From: Primula veris
Taxonomy: Eukaryota; Streptophyta; Magnoliopsida; Ericales; Primulaceae
Assembly: GCA_963682055.1 (NCBI GenBank)
Contig: OY821745.1
Span: 2,425,501-2,489,500 of the forward strand
Direction: 5' to 3'
Length of the DNA stretch: 64,000 nt
This document shows, piece by piece, positions 1-12,215 of the stretch. The notes beneath the pieces were generated by a model that had not been told where the DNA came from, made no database searches, and saw only the letters and a list, made by a program, of their open reading frames with translations. The position numbers and the translations under genes are program-made. Within the stretch, counting starts at the first letter, position 1. The number at the start of each line of letters is the position of its first letter.

Positions 1-2253
1 TACTTCATTGGAGCTCAATACCAATCCTTTGTCACTTGTTGAGAATGTTCAGGTACATATATATCATGTTGCAACCTAAGTTTTTCTACTTGATATACAT
101 TTTTAAGTATGTTATACTAACTATTAAGTGCATATAAAGCACTAAAGGATTATACAAGCAAGGTTAAATAAATTTGAATCTTGAATAACAAAAAGAAATT
201 TTCTTCACTGTGACAAGTCTCACAAGGTAAAAAGGATTCTTGACAAGTTTTTGTCTTTCATTTCTTATTGAAGTTGAATGAATAATGTTTCCGAAACTTA
301 ATATTTTATCAAACCCATGTTTTAATTTAACAGATAAATGCTCTGGTAGAAGAGTTGAGAAGGGTGAAGGTCGAAAACAAGAGGCTGACAGAAATGTTAA
401 CTGTAATGTGTGAAAATTATGACTCACTAAAAAACCAACTAAAAGAGTACTATACAAGAGATGATCAAGTATTTTGCAAGAAAAGAAAAGCAATTAACAA
501 CAGCAACATTAGAAATATTGGAAGTGATAATAAGGGAACGGAATCGGATCAGAGTACCAGTGATGAAGATTCTTGTAATTTGAAAAGAATACAGGTGGAT
601 GTTCAACATGTAAATGCCAAAATCTCAACAATTAGTGTGAAAACTGAGACCTCAGATGCAAGCCTTGTAAGTTTTACTCTCCTGGCTTGCTCTTCTATTG
701 CTATTTACTGTTGCCATACGTATTTTTTCATCAGAAACAAAGTTTGATTTGTTTGACTGCATGATGCATATCATTCATTTTTTTTTTTTGCGTATACGTA
801 CATTGTGATGCAATTATCTGGACAGTTAAAAAACCATTGTTTTTGTTTTTCTATACTGGAAAAGTTAGAAAGTTGAAATTGGAAAAAATCGATTTTTTCT
901 CTAAGCCTCAGTAATTTAAATTTGTGTGCTTATTTAAGTAATAGCCAATCAAGTTCTAAGCACTCAATATTGTCACGATAACTAATATACAAGTCCTCGA
1001 CGATTTGTCACACATAGTTCCAGTAAGGAGATTACTTGAGATCAGAACCATAGGTCCATAGCACATTATAACTTGAAACTTCCTTGAGTGATCATAGGGA
1101 CAATAGATTTGTGACCATAAGCTAGCTTTTATCATTTTCCTTCCTTAACTTCATTCTTATGATCTAATATGCCTTTAAATTGGTTTTAACATGTACGAAA
1201 AACATATAAATTACAAGCTATGCTATAAAAGGATTCTTACTTATTTCATGTAATTTTTAGATAGTAAAAGACGGATATCAGTGGAGGAAGTATGGACAGA
1301 AGGTGACAAGAGACAACCCTTGCCCTAGAGCTTACTTCAAATGCTCTTTTGCACCTACTTGCCCTGTTAAAAAGAAGGTAATTATTTAGTTAAATACTTT
1401 TAGTTAACAAGTGATCATTGGCTATCTAATTTATATTTCATATCATCATTACAACTATATGCAACTTGATAAAAATATACACAAGTCCTTTCAAGGTTAA
1501 AAGAAACTTGAGCCATCTAAACTTTATTTTTTTGGGTATGTTTTTTTCATTCCATCGAAAATCGATTTTACGGTATAGACGCTTATGACCTCCCTCTCAA
1601 TGCCATGCGGTAATGATTCCTCTGGAATTACGACCTTTACCACAATGATGATGTCCATAGATCAAATTATTTCGTGGCTCTTAAAAAAAAGTCTTTTAAG
1701 TTTAACAAGTAAAGTTTTTATAGCTTATAAGCAAAAAAAAGACAACTCTCAATGTACAAGCAAACAAAATTTATAGTATGAATTCAAAAATTATATAAAA
1801 ACCTTGGGAGTGAAGAAGTCATATTCAATCATATTTAACAATTTTGTCTTTTTTTTTTTTTTTTTTTTTGAAAGTAACAGTTTTGTCACTTCATAGGTGC
1901 AAAGAAGCATTAAAGACCAATCCTATGTAGTTGCAACTTATGAAGGAGAACACAACCACCCAAACCTTCTAAAACCAGCTGAGCCAACAACATCAAGCAC
2001 ATCACAATCTCTTAAATTGGGCTCAACCCATAACTCATCCTCTTTAGGATCATTTGGCTCAAAAATGTTCAGTAAGACAATGCCCGGCAAGCCCAGTAAC
2101 AGTGCCGATATCAATTCTTCAAGCTATGTAGCTACCAATTTTCTTGAGTTTCAGCAATTTTTTGTTGAGCAAATGGCTTCAAAATTGGCCGAAGATTCCG
2201 GCTTTAAGGCTGCATTGGCAAACGCTGTCACCGGGGGATTCCGCCACCAATGA
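1..2253 (+). CDS. Group IIa WRKY transcription factor (WRKY40/18/60 type), 5' end outside window
   Basis: Nuclear transcription factor expected to bind W-box DNA; group IIa members regulate defence and ABA responses. Exons read as <1-52, 334-666, 1261-1377 and 1897-2253, all with GT-AG borders and continuous frame. Exon 2 encodes a leucine-zipper-like coiled coil ([18 protein letters not shown]). Exon 3 carries WRKYGQK and the two zinc-binding cysteines (C-X5-C). Exon 4 supplies the HNH part, giving C-X5-C-X23-H-X-H. The intron falls just before VQR, the position typical of groups IIa and IIb. The C-terminal stretch around [15 protein letters not shown] also resembles WRKY40 relatives. The start codon lies upstream of the window. 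It converges tail-to-tail with PnsB1. WRKY18, 40 and 60 cannot be separated from this partial sequence. Confidence 0.93.
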
Positions 2254-3299
2254 GTGAAATAGATGTTGAATAGAACCCTCGAGGTCTTGTGAAAATTTTT
2301 ATGTTCCTTTAGCTTTTTCATTTTGAGTAGTTTCCAAGGATTATAATGCTTGGAAAGATGTAACTACTAGAAGTCTTCTAGATTTTCATGATAAATGTTT
2401 GTAGAAAAGGATTTTCAGCCTCAGTATAGAATAACTGTACTGGTGTCCGAATCCACTTGAAAGTATCTTCACCGATAGTATCCGCGAAATACTTTCAAGA
2501 GGATTCGCTGCAATGGCATGGAGAAAATTCTTACAATTGTCCGTGGATTTTGGATTCCCTATTATGAAATAAAAATATAAATTCTTACCTTGAATGTAAC
2601 AACATTGCAGTGTACTTTCAATTTGCCAAAAGTGGTCTTGCATGGTCGATGAAGAAAAGAAAGGAAAAAGGTAAATAATAATTGAGACGAGAATACCAAA
2701 CAAAAAGTTCTGCTTGGTAAAAGTCATACGCAATGAGGTCTAAACAATTTCTGCAATTTAAAAGCATAAAAGCTCCAACTTGTTGCAGAAAGTATGCAGA
2801 ATAACAAACAAAAAGTCCTGAAGAAAATAATATACAAATCGCCAAGCCGAGAGGTTTGCTTGGTGCTTTACCAGTATTCATATAGTAGCTTTTACACTCT
2901 TAATGAGTAACGAAGAAAAAAACATATAGAGAGGAGTGTAACCGGTTTGCGCACATAATTATTAGTACTTCATTTCCAAGTCTCTTTTATTTTGGGTTGG
3001 CCATTTTAAATTTGAACATATTTCTGTGTTTTCTATAGAATTGAAGAAAACTACTTTCATTTAAGCTGAATACAAACCCCCTTTTTTTTCAAATAAATTA
3101 AATTTTTTGCTTATCAGCTGCAGACGAACGGATCAATATCAAAGATTCAAATCCATCAAACATAATTTTTTTCCGCTTATGTTTCTTCAATCCTGTATTC
3201 ATGTTTGTCTGGTTGTTCAATTACAGTAAATTGGGAAAAGGTTGATTAAGATTTACAAGAAAGAACATGAATCATAAGAGGAAAATTAAATTCCCCTCT
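2254..3299. other. Convergent intergenic region, WRKY and PnsB1 3' ends
   Basis: Contains the probable 3' UTRs of two convergent genes and AT-rich sequence. Apart from the stem-loop at 2449-2506 I see no gene. Short open frames here have no recognisable domain. Confidence 0.6.
2449..2506. repeat. Near-perfect 18-bp stem-loop downstream of the WRKY stop
   Basis: Arms at 2449-2466 and 2489-2506 pair over 17 of 18 positions around a 22-nt loop. It lies about 200 nt past the stop codon, probably in the 3' UTR. It could be a tiny foldback transposon relic or an RNA hairpin. Confidence 0.6.
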
Positions 3300-6200
3300 T
3301 TAGACCAGAGCTAGAGGCTTGTCAAATATTTTTGTCGCGTTTATAACAGCATCAACATCGATATCTCCCACTTTTCCAGTTTTTGACGAAACAATTGTGC
3401 ATCTTTTCTCTTCTGCATTTGGTACAAATACTTTTCCTTTATCCACAGATGAGAACAATGCGATACTGCAAAAAGAATACAAAACAAAAAATTAAAACTT
3501 GAAAAAAAGGCGAAATTTCCAAGCATTAAGTTCAAGGACAAGTGGACAACATTCTGATTGAAATAAAGCTAAAAACATACCATGGTTTTTCACGAGCATG
3601 TGCAAGTTGTATAGCTGCTGTATTAGTAGCAATCACACCGGTTGAGTCATTTATAAGGGCAGCTAGCTGAAACAAACATATTTTTGTTTGTCAAATGGAG
3701 GCACAATTTCAGGAAAAAACAACATTTTGCAAAAATAATTGAGTATCTATTTATGGAGGAACTTCAAACCTGTCCAGGGGTAGTGATCAGAACAATACTA
3801 GCATCATATCCTACTATTTCCTCCACATCTTCTCTAACTTTCTCGTGTGGAATGACAAATACGGGCTTAAACCTACCAACAAAATAGCAGTTTTATATCA
3901 ACTTTTGTACTAATATTAAGTATTTATTTGTTTGCATCTTTTAGGCCAATAAGCTGGATTCCAGAGGTTAAACAAACACCGGGTTCAATAGACTTCAGCT
4001 TCTAAGCTAATCAACCATATAAAATTCAGCTTTAAAGCAAATAAATAAAGAAATTGAGCGTGACAAGCTGCAACCAAACAAGGCCTTAATTTATTTTAAT
4101 CAGCATTCAGCACTATTTACCTTATTTCTTTTGCAATTTCAGCCCAAACTTCAATAGGTAACAAGCTATCATTGTCTCCTCTTGATAACATTGTTGCTTT
4201 CGAATCTGATTGAATCCCGTGAATAACTACGTATTTTCCTTTTTCAGCACCAGCACTTTTGTACTTAGCCTCAACATACTCCTTCAGCTTTCTCGATAGC
4301 GATACCTTTAGTGCTGACACGTCATGCCTTGGTACATTATTACGCGGCCTTCCTAACCAATCAGACATCTGCTGATACCTATATAAAATAATCACCAAAA
4401 TGAAAAAAATGCGATCACATAACTTAGTACTACTGACAAAACTGTGGGGACCTACAATTCCGTACACCAACATAAAACCAGCTTTGGATTTTCTACACCA
4501 TCTACAAAAGTTAGCAATTTGTACACCAGCATTACGTTCCACCACTGTATAGTTGACAATCATAGACTGGGTCAAAAATAGCAAAAAAACTCAAAGTATT
4601 AGGGACCATAGTATTATCTGAAAGAGTAGTGCATACAATATTTATTTTCATAGTATTTAGTTCTTCAACAACTCAACCTACGATATTTTCTTCATATTTG
4701 GTAAACAAAGTGTACTAAAATCGTCAAGAAGGGAATCGTCAGCATAGCAATTGCTATTTTTGTCAGCTGGTGTACAAATTAAAATCTACATCATAGTGTA
4801 CAAAACTGTAATCAACCTTAAAAGCAGTTTCTTTAATCAACCCTAAAAGTATCACAGAAATCGGATATTTTGGAGTTTTATTACTTACATGTAATATCCA
4901 CCCTCAGAAAGGTTAATGCTATCTGGTTCAAATGTTTCCGAGAGAAGTAATCCGGCCCCTGCAGAGTTTACGTTTGGGTATACATAGCTGAGTCTATGTT
5001 CAGCAGTTGACATGAATAAAAACGAAGCATGCCCAAGCCCTGCTAATTTCGTCGATAAGATCATATCATAGTACCTATTCTGCAACACAAACGCATTATT
5101 AAAAATGACAGTGATGCAACTTTCTTAATTGAACTTCTTGAGACCCCAACAAAGTCCAATTTCAGATTTGAAAACCTCAATTCCCAAAGAAATAGAGGCA
5201 GGATTAAGTTATGAATTTTGTTGTAATTTTCTTAATAAAGGGGAAAACACATTGACATTTCCAAATTATGAAGCGTAAAGTGTGTTTGATGGACAATAAA
5301 TTTTTACTTAGTATTTTATCCACAGCTCTTTAAAAAGAAGTATATTTTACATTTATACTACTCTCATAAAAAGTATGCTTATTTCTTAACCAAACACATT
5401 TACTGAACTTCAAAATATTTCTCGGATATATTATTGCACATCCCATAAAAACGTACTGTAGTATTTCTAAGTTCTAAGATACAGTCAAAGGAGCCCATTG
5501 TATGCTATTAACACACATTGCCCCCATATTAACGATTCTCTAAGTTTGTACCTAAACTATAACTACTGTTCTCTGCTTGTGCACTAAACTATCGATCGTC
5601 ACACAACCACATTCAACTATAAGCGATAGCTCCAAATGCAATAATCTACAATACACAGTCCAATAACTTCAAAAGTAAGGTGCTAACCTTCACCACACCA
5701 ACCATCTCAGTATACTCCCCTGGGTCAGGAAAATCCTCGTCAACGTCCCACACAGTAGCCCACCTCACATTCTTGTTCAGCTCATAGCACTGTTTCCCCC
5801 TCGCTGCGGTCACCACATCTACTTGGACCCCTGGGTACCTGCAGTGACGAAACTATAATTCTTTAATTGATAATAATTAAGTAAAATGTATGGTGATGTA
5901 AAATATAATGTATGGTGATGTAATAATTAAGTACATGATGTAGAATTGTTTTCACCTATCCTTAATCAGCTGTATAACTGGAAAAAACAGCAAATTCTCG
6001 TAAACGCCACCAGATATAACGCAACAACACCGCCTGACATCTCCTCTTATCTTCATTCCTAACGAAGCAACCTCAACCGAATAACCCATTGGGAACTTCA
6101 AAAATCCGTAGGGATTATCAGGATTATCGGGAGGCCGAGGATCCTCCTCTTGTTTACCCTCTGAGCTGTAGGACCCATATTCAATATCCGGGTCTTCACC

Positions 6201-6377
6201 ATCATCAAAAGGGTCAAGCCAGGGGTTATTTTTCTTGGCATTTACGGTGAGAGAGGACAGTTTCTTGGAGGAAGGGGAGAAGTTTAGGAAATGGTGTGAG
6301 TTTCCGGTTATGCGAAATGGTGAGGGTGAGAGTGTTTTTGGTAAAAGTGAAGATGGTGATGTGGTTGTAGTGGCCAT
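3300..6377 (-). CDS. PNSB1: PnsB1 (NDF1), photosynthetic NDH subcomplex B subunit 1
   Basis: Nucleus-encoded subunit of the chloroplast NADH dehydrogenase-like complex, which supports cyclic electron flow around photosystem I at the thylakoid. Exons in gene order: 5956-6377, 5688-5838, 4889-5079, 4121-4378, 3770-3872, 3581-3666, 3300-3465. These sum to 1377 nt (458 aa), with every junction in phase. Residues 1-45 are Ser/Thr-rich and transit-peptide-like. Then follow blocks I recognise from Arabidopsis PnsB1 (about 461 aa), including EDPRPPDNPDNPYGFLKFP, RGDVRRCCCVISGGVYENLL, STKLAGLGHASFLFM, YPNVNSAGAG and GVIATNTAAIQLA. The fold is related to glycosyltransferase family 9, though no catalytic role is expected. 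The protein appears intact, so the NDH pathway is probably retained in this plant. Confidence 0.95.
3905..4090. repeat. MITE-like sequence in PnsB1 intron
   Basis: The right end reads CAACCAAACAAGGCC, the complement of the GGCCTTGTTTGGTTG end typical of Tourist/Harbinger or hAT MITEs. The left end is degraded. It sits in the intron between exons 4 and 5. Confidence 0.4.
5275..5404. repeat. Short inverted-repeat element in PnsB1 intron 2
   Basis: AAGTGTGTTTG near 5278 and CAAACACATTT near 5393 form opposing ends of a roughly 125-bp AT-rich segment. This is the layout of a small non-autonomous DNA transposon. No clear target duplication was confirmed. Confidence 0.4.
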
Positions 6378-7121
6378 TGTTGAGATGTTCTGTTAATTTT
6401 GGTGGCATTTTGGGTTAGTTTATGGTTATTTTGTGTGGAAGGTGGTCAGATAAGTGGAGCCCATACTTTACTCTTTTTGTAAGCTGAAGTTTGTATGAAC
6501 AAGTTGTAACCAGTTTGTTTAGCTCCAAAATTTGGACCCAGGATTTTTGTTTTTTCAATTACCAGCTTATAAGCTGAGGTTTTCACAATTCTGATCCAGA
6601 TAAGTTTAAAAACTTCAAACAATCCTTGTGTCTCAGTATGAGAAAACTAATTTTGTTGGCTGCAAAGGTGCAACCAGACAAGCATTTTGAGACTACTTCA
6701 TGCTCTTTGAAATTTTTGATAGAACCATTTAGGTCTAATTCAACCAAGTCGTGGAGTTTTTCTTTTACAGCATTTCCAGAGAGCGATTTTCAATGAACCA
6801 CAACCAAATATAATAACAAAATTCAATAAACAAGCTCAAAGATATAACTTGGTCGATGAATTCATCATAGTCACTTACTTCCAGCCAATCACTCAAGAAA
6901 AATCACCATCACAAAAGATTTTATAAAAACAATGTTGTTAGTTGTTACACTAGTTTAACTTCCTAGTCCAGCTGAACTTTGTTATATCAACCACTAAAAA
7001 AAGTGGCCAGACCCATAATGGTCAACTATAACTTTTATTACAACAAAAGAAAACACCACGGTGTTGGTCAACTACAATAAACCTTCTAAATCTAAAGTCG
7101 TAAAAACAAAGTTGAGTTGAG
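6378..7121. other. Intergenic region between PnsB1 and PLMT
   Basis: Holds the PnsB1 upstream region and the PLMT 3' region, as both genes are on the minus strand. AT-rich; I see no further gene. Confidence 0.6.
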
Positions 7122-10100
7122 TCAAACAACTGGCTTAGCACGAGTAGATGGATCTTCGTTAGATTCTACTTTTATCATGAATACGTATCCGAGGATCCAT
7201 AGTAGAATGTATAGGAAGGGGACCCAAGAGAGAAGAGCCAGAAGACTCAAGATGCTCCCTACATATTGAGGATCTTTTATTACGCCAAATGGAAATTGCG
7301 TTACCCATGGAATTGTCTTTCCAAAGCGAACGCCATAGTAAGTACCCGGTTCACCAAGCAATTGGTATACCCTGAAAATTCATAGTCTCAGTACTCTACA
7401 CACAAAAATGCAGTCTAGGTAATTCATAATAGAGAATACAAGCACATTTATGAGATACAAAACTTGGCAAAATATTCCATACAAGATTAGGAAAGCCTTT
7501 CATGACTTAAAGTAATAGCTACATGTATGGAGAATCTACTCCTGTGTACGACTTAAATTGAACACACGCAAAAAAGTTTCGCACGTAAAATAGCACATCA
7601 ATGGATTTCGATTCTATATAGTATATACCCTTGGCTTAAAATTTATTATATCTTCCCTAGAGGTCACCGGAATTGATGTCAGAGCTCAAATAGCTCTAAA
7701 ATTAAAAAAAAATTCTCCACTCGATGGGGTCAAGATCTTAGCATCCTAACAAAAACTTGTATAAAGTTAAATTGTTAAGTTTTAGTTCTTTCTAACTTGA
7801 ATAATATGATGAATAATTAAATTAAATACCCGCCTAAATGTGAGTTTCAGCCACCAAATTAGACTCTATTAATTGCATGCTCAGAATTTCAAAATGACTT
7901 GACTATGGTGCTATCTTGTATTACTTAATCACCGACTTAAATTACTTAATCACCATCCCCAAATAAACTATCAACGAAAAACCAAAACATGTACCCACTT
8001 CCAAATATTTTTCAGATCCCCAAGTTCCTAAATGCAAAATAAGTTTGAACCCCATAGTTCACATGACTGTTTCTCTATTTAAAAGTGGATGAACTGTTTA
8101 AATGTCGAAAATAAAAGTACATAAAAAACCCAATAAATAACAATTAATTTGAGCATACGCATAAATTTCCTTACGATTCACCTTTTGCTATTTGAAAATA
8201 CCCTAATCTTTTCCTCAAATTTATAATAAAAAAAATACACTTTTGCTATTTTAAGGTAACTATTTAACTTTATACAATCTCTATACTATAATTAACCATA
8301 TATTTTACTGTTTTCTATTTACTTTTCTTCCCTCCATTTTAATTTTCTAACTTTCACTTGGTGGACCCATTGAGAATACTCATAGAAATACACAAAAGAG
8401 ATCAAGGGTGGGCGCCAAAAAGGAAAGAGTCAATAGTGAAATACTATTATTTAAATGCTAGGAGAGTTTCAAGTCTGTATATATGAGGGAAGTAATGGGC
8501 AAAAGTTAGTATAAGGAGAACAAAGGGTAATTGATGCAGCACGACTCTTTTGTCAACATTCCATAAGATAGAGAAAGGTACCATTTTAGATAAACTGATG
8601 TAAGCATTCTCCTCAAACTATAGATATAATGACTAAAAAACCACTTGCATCAATTTCGCCTTCATCTCCTCAAACTAATTTTCCCTAACACTTCACCTTA
8701 AATAAAAAGAGACAATGGCTCTCCCTAAATATAAAATATTGTTTCTTTTCTACATCTCCTTCAATTTTATATTAAAAACTAAAACTTTCTCTTACACACA
8801 ATACTTTCTTTGTCATGCTTTTTCTCTTTGAAAATAATTAAAAAATATACATAAGATGTCAGGGAGATTGAATTTATGTGTAATAGGTATATGAATGGTT
8901 AAAACACATTAAGTGGTGTTTTCACCCCATTTTGGAGAATAATTTTAAACTTATTGATGCGGATGCTTGCTAAATGTTAAAATGAGGGAGCCATAATTTA
9001 ATTGATGCACACTACATTTCAGGACGTCTTATATGTGTGGAAAATATGGCATTTACATAAATTGATACCAATGCTCGCTACTCATCCCCAACATTATTAA
9101 TATCAATTCTATAATAGCCACTCAAATGAAGTTGTCCTAGTTTAATAAACAGAAGGGATGCCTTTCACAAATGAGCAGAATATCAACTGCATTTCAGGAT
9201 TAGATCAATCAAACCAGGAAGATGATTAGCTTTTTAATGTATAATCCCCTGACTATACTGTAGATTCCAAAATTTGTCAATCGAATTAGTTTTCAGATAG
9301 AAATCAAAATCACCGCACTATAGAAATGAACGCCACATCAAGCTCACTTCAGGATTGAATGAATCAAAAACAGTTCTGAAAGACTCGGTCATTTGAGTCT
9401 TTTATAATCCCCTAATGTTACTACTATTTTACATTGTTCGGTCGAATTAGCTAACCTAAGTTAAAGCAGAGTGAGAAGCTATTTTTTACCATCAAATGAA
9501 TCAAAACCTGTATAAAAAAACATCATTTAATCAACTAATACCATAGTCCATATATATGGCACATGGAGCTTCAATGTATGAAACATCAATGTAAAGATCA
9601 AGGTCTGTATAGTACCCTCAACATTCTCAAATAAAAATCCCTACATTAAAAATCAAAAGCAACAAATTGAGCACCATACAAATAGCATTTCAACGATCAT
9701 TGTTTTGACTATTATCCCTTAATATTACACTGTCAATTCAATACTTGACCATTAACCTAGTTTCCCTTCAACAAGAATAAAAATCTACTCGTTAAAGAAA
9801 TTATCACCAGTTTTATGACACTTAAAAAGTTAAATGTATAATAACCAGTACAAAGATTTCAGGTTTGGATGAATAACCTCCTCAAAATTGTCTTAGTTGC
9901 AACTTTTAAGCTAGTAAGTTGGCGATTTTAGAGGGCCGAAAAAGCTAGCCTTTTTTGATTGCTCATTATCCCCATTCTGACATTTAGTTGAACAATGAAC
10001 ACATAATACAAGCCGGGTTTTTTTATATAAAAGATCATTTAAGAAAAGCAATATATATCAGGATCTAGTGATAAAATCGTCTTTTTTTAAAGCGCCTTAT

Positions 10101-11858
10101 TTTGAAAAAAGAGAGACATAAAAAAGTAGGTATTTTCAAAAAATGACTTACTTATTCTCAGAAAGGTAACTTTTTTTGAAAAATCCTGGAAAAAGATGAC
10201 CTCTTGATTATTTTTATCAAACCTAAATTAAATTAAAGATTAAGGTTTTGATATATAGTACCCTCAACGTTGCCATTTAAATTAGTTACTCACTTACCCT
10301 ATATTAAAAAATAAAAAGCAAGTCATTATAAATATAACCACCATAAAAGATGCATTTCAGGATAAATGAATAAAAAGGATAAAAACTTAAGAATCCACAT
10401 AGTAGTAAAAAATAGGCTCATGAATGTGTGTACACATATAATATATAACAAGTATATACATATACAACCACCATAAAAAATGCATATCAGGATCAAATGA
10501 ATAAAACCCAGTATAAAGATTAGAACTTTAGAATCCACATAGTAATAAAAACAGGCTCATGAATACATGCCCGCATAAAATATACTCCATCGGTCCCTAA
10601 ATAAGGGTCTGCTTTTCATTTTGGTACGTCCCTCTGTTATTTTCTTAGCTTTTAGCAAGCTAGCTTTTGGGTAAAAAAAGCTAAAAAAAACACAGAAGTA
10701 AGAAATTTGCAGATTTTTTTTTAGCTTTTTCACAGTAAAACAAAAGGTTTCTAATAGAATGTGTTTATATATTCACAACTCACTTATAAGTTAAAATATG
10801 TGACTAATGAATGACTTGTCAATAAAAATAAGTTAAACAATCACTTATAAATAAAAATAAGTTAAACAATCACTTATAAGTAAAAATAAGTTAAACACTA
10901 CACTGCAGCTTTTCTTAAGCAAGTTTTTTTCTCGTTGCTTTAAAAAAAAGCAGCTTTTTTACTCAAAAAACTAATGCCAAACGGGCTCAATATATAATGA
11001 GTAAAACCCACTTACCTTGTAGATATAACCACCATAAAAAATGCATTTCAGGATAAAATGAATAAAACCCAGTATAAAGATTACAACTTTAGAATCCACA
11101 TAGTAATAAAAACAGGGTCATGATTCATGAAAATGTGGCATGCACACAACACATATAATAAGGCCTCGTTTGGTTGCTGTATTAGTAGTAATGGGACTAG
11201 CAATACCTTCGGATTATGGCGGAATAACAAATAAAGGCCGGATTAACAGTATAGACATGAAATATCAATGAAGTGTTTGTTTGTTTTTTATTGGGGTTGC
11301 ACTATTTTACAAATTTACATTTATATCCATAATAAATAAACTTGCAAAATACACACACATATATATATATATATGATTTTAATATATATATACCACACCC
11401 ACCTTTACTCCAAATACCTTCATTTCTCATCATTTCTAATCTCATGTTACTAATAGTCCCGCCTCCACTTTTCGTAGCAAACACGGTACTTGTGAGACCG
11501 ACGGTATTTCTAATACCATCCACCATAATACCACCCCAATACAACCTCAAACAAACGAGGCCTAATAGTCTAATATACAAATAAATAAGTAATTTACATA
11601 TAAAAACCTGAAATTGAGGAACTGGCCGGAAATGAATAAAACCCAGAAAAAGAAAGGTGGAGGCCAAGATAAAGATGATGATACAGAAAAAAGAGAAATA
11701 AACTGAAGAAGCTTGAGCACGTGAGAAACACGTGCCATAACCATTGAAGGGTCTTTGTTTATTTGACTGCAAAGGTTTACCCATTCTTGTGGGTAATTCC
11801 ATAAAATATAGTAATATGGAAATGGTGATATTATTCCTATACATGCCCATAAACCCAT
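7122..11858 (-). CDS. PLMT: Phosphatidyl-N-methylethanolamine N-methyltransferase (PLMT)
   Basis: ER membrane enzyme that uses S-adenosylmethionine to methylate phosphatidyl-monomethyl- and dimethylethanolamine on the way to phosphatidylcholine. Two exons, 11608-11858 (251 nt) and 7122-7371 (250 nt), join in phase to give 166 aa; the Arabidopsis protein (At1g80860) is 164 aa. Recognised blocks are WVNLC, VMARVSHVLK, LSWPPP, GQFLNFRVYQLLGE across the junction, TYYGVRFGK, IPWVT and FPFGVIKDPQYVGSI, with three to four hydrophobic segments. An open frame continues past the donor at 11607 but loses homology immediately. The 4.2-kb intron is unusually large and repeat-filled. A (GA)n run abuts the start codon. 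No rival ATG is evident. Confidence 0.94.
9180..11125. repeat. Diverged repeat array in PLMT intron
   Basis: A core resembling GCATTTCAGGAT followed by AAATGAATAAAACC recurs near 9188, 9335, 10353, 10481 and 11043, with weaker copies near 9495 and 9858. The three best copies (about 10333-10425, 10463-10565, 11024-11124) share roughly 95 bp. A segment containing TAGTACCCTCAAC recurs near 9610 and 10257. The array accounts for much of the intron length. Confidence 0.65.
10824..10898. repeat. 29-bp tandem repeat, about 2.6 copies
   Basis: Units begin at 10824, 10853 and 10882, each starting AAAAATAAGTTAAACA. They lie in a segment between two copies of the intron repeat. That segment starts like a Stowaway-type MITE (CTCCATCGGTCCCTAAATAA) and ends with GCCAAACGGG, suggesting an insertion. 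Confidence 0.7.
11162..11562. mobile_element. Tourist-like (PIF/Harbinger) MITE, 401 bp
   Basis: Perfect 11-bp terminal inverted repeats GGCCTCGTTTG and CAAACGAGGCC are flanked by TAA on both sides. A 3-bp TWA target duplication with GGCC ends is characteristic of PIF/Harbinger elements. It lies in the PLMT intron 45 bp from the exon 1 donor. Confidence 0.82.
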
Positions 11859-11878
11859 CTCTCTCTCTCTCTCTCTCT
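11859..11878 (-). promoter_or_regulatory. (GA)n tract directly before the PLMT start codon
   Basis: About ten GA dinucleotides on the coding strand end at the ATG. Such tracts are common in plant 5' leaders and can bind GAGA-binding BBR/BPC proteins; a role here is inferred. Confidence 0.5.
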
Positions 11879-11924
11879 ATGTTCAGATTTGGTTTTTTTT
11901 TTCCTGGGGAAGAAGCTTTTTAGC

Positions 11925-12215
11925 ACGTTTAGTACGGTTCGGTTCGGTTTTTAGCAAAATCAAAACCGAACAGATTTTTCGATTGCTTTTTTTTTGTTTC
12001 GGTATTTTTATTTTCTTGATCAAACCGAACCGGTTTGTTTTAATCCGGTTTCGGGTTTTTTTTGGTTTTTTTGTTACTTTTCGGTTTTATTTTTGGTTTT
12101 TCGGTTTTTTTTTTGCTAGGTTTTATTGTAAACCGAAATCGACCCGAAAAAGTTTTAGTTTTTCGGTTTCGGTCTTTTTCGGTTCGGTTTGGTTTTTCCG
12201 GATTTTCGACATACC
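11925..12215. repeat. CGGTTT-rich degenerate satellite-like block
   Basis: Many imperfect units such as CGGTTTCGGTTTT and GGTTCGGTTT occur in this block. A similar block in the opposite orientation lies at 57930-58215. Open frames on both strands are by-products of the repeat, giving Phe/Arg/Gly or Lys/Pro-rich peptides. Confidence 0.7.

Noticed and set aside
1585..1776. Open frame inside the WRKY intron
   Set aside because: It lies between two well-supported exons and resembles nothing.
2386..2881. Minus-strand open frames of 115 and 87 codons
   Set aside because: No domain, no splice logic, overlapping the WRKY 3' region.
9000..11200. CRISPR-like array
   Set aside because: Repeats in the PLMT intron are irregular, diverged and AT-rich in a plant genome; spacing and repeat identity do not fit CRISPR.
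11562..11607. Continuation of PLMT exon 1 past its donor
   Set aside because: Homology stops at GQFLNFR, a good GT donor follows, and exon 2 restores the frame with VYQLLGE.
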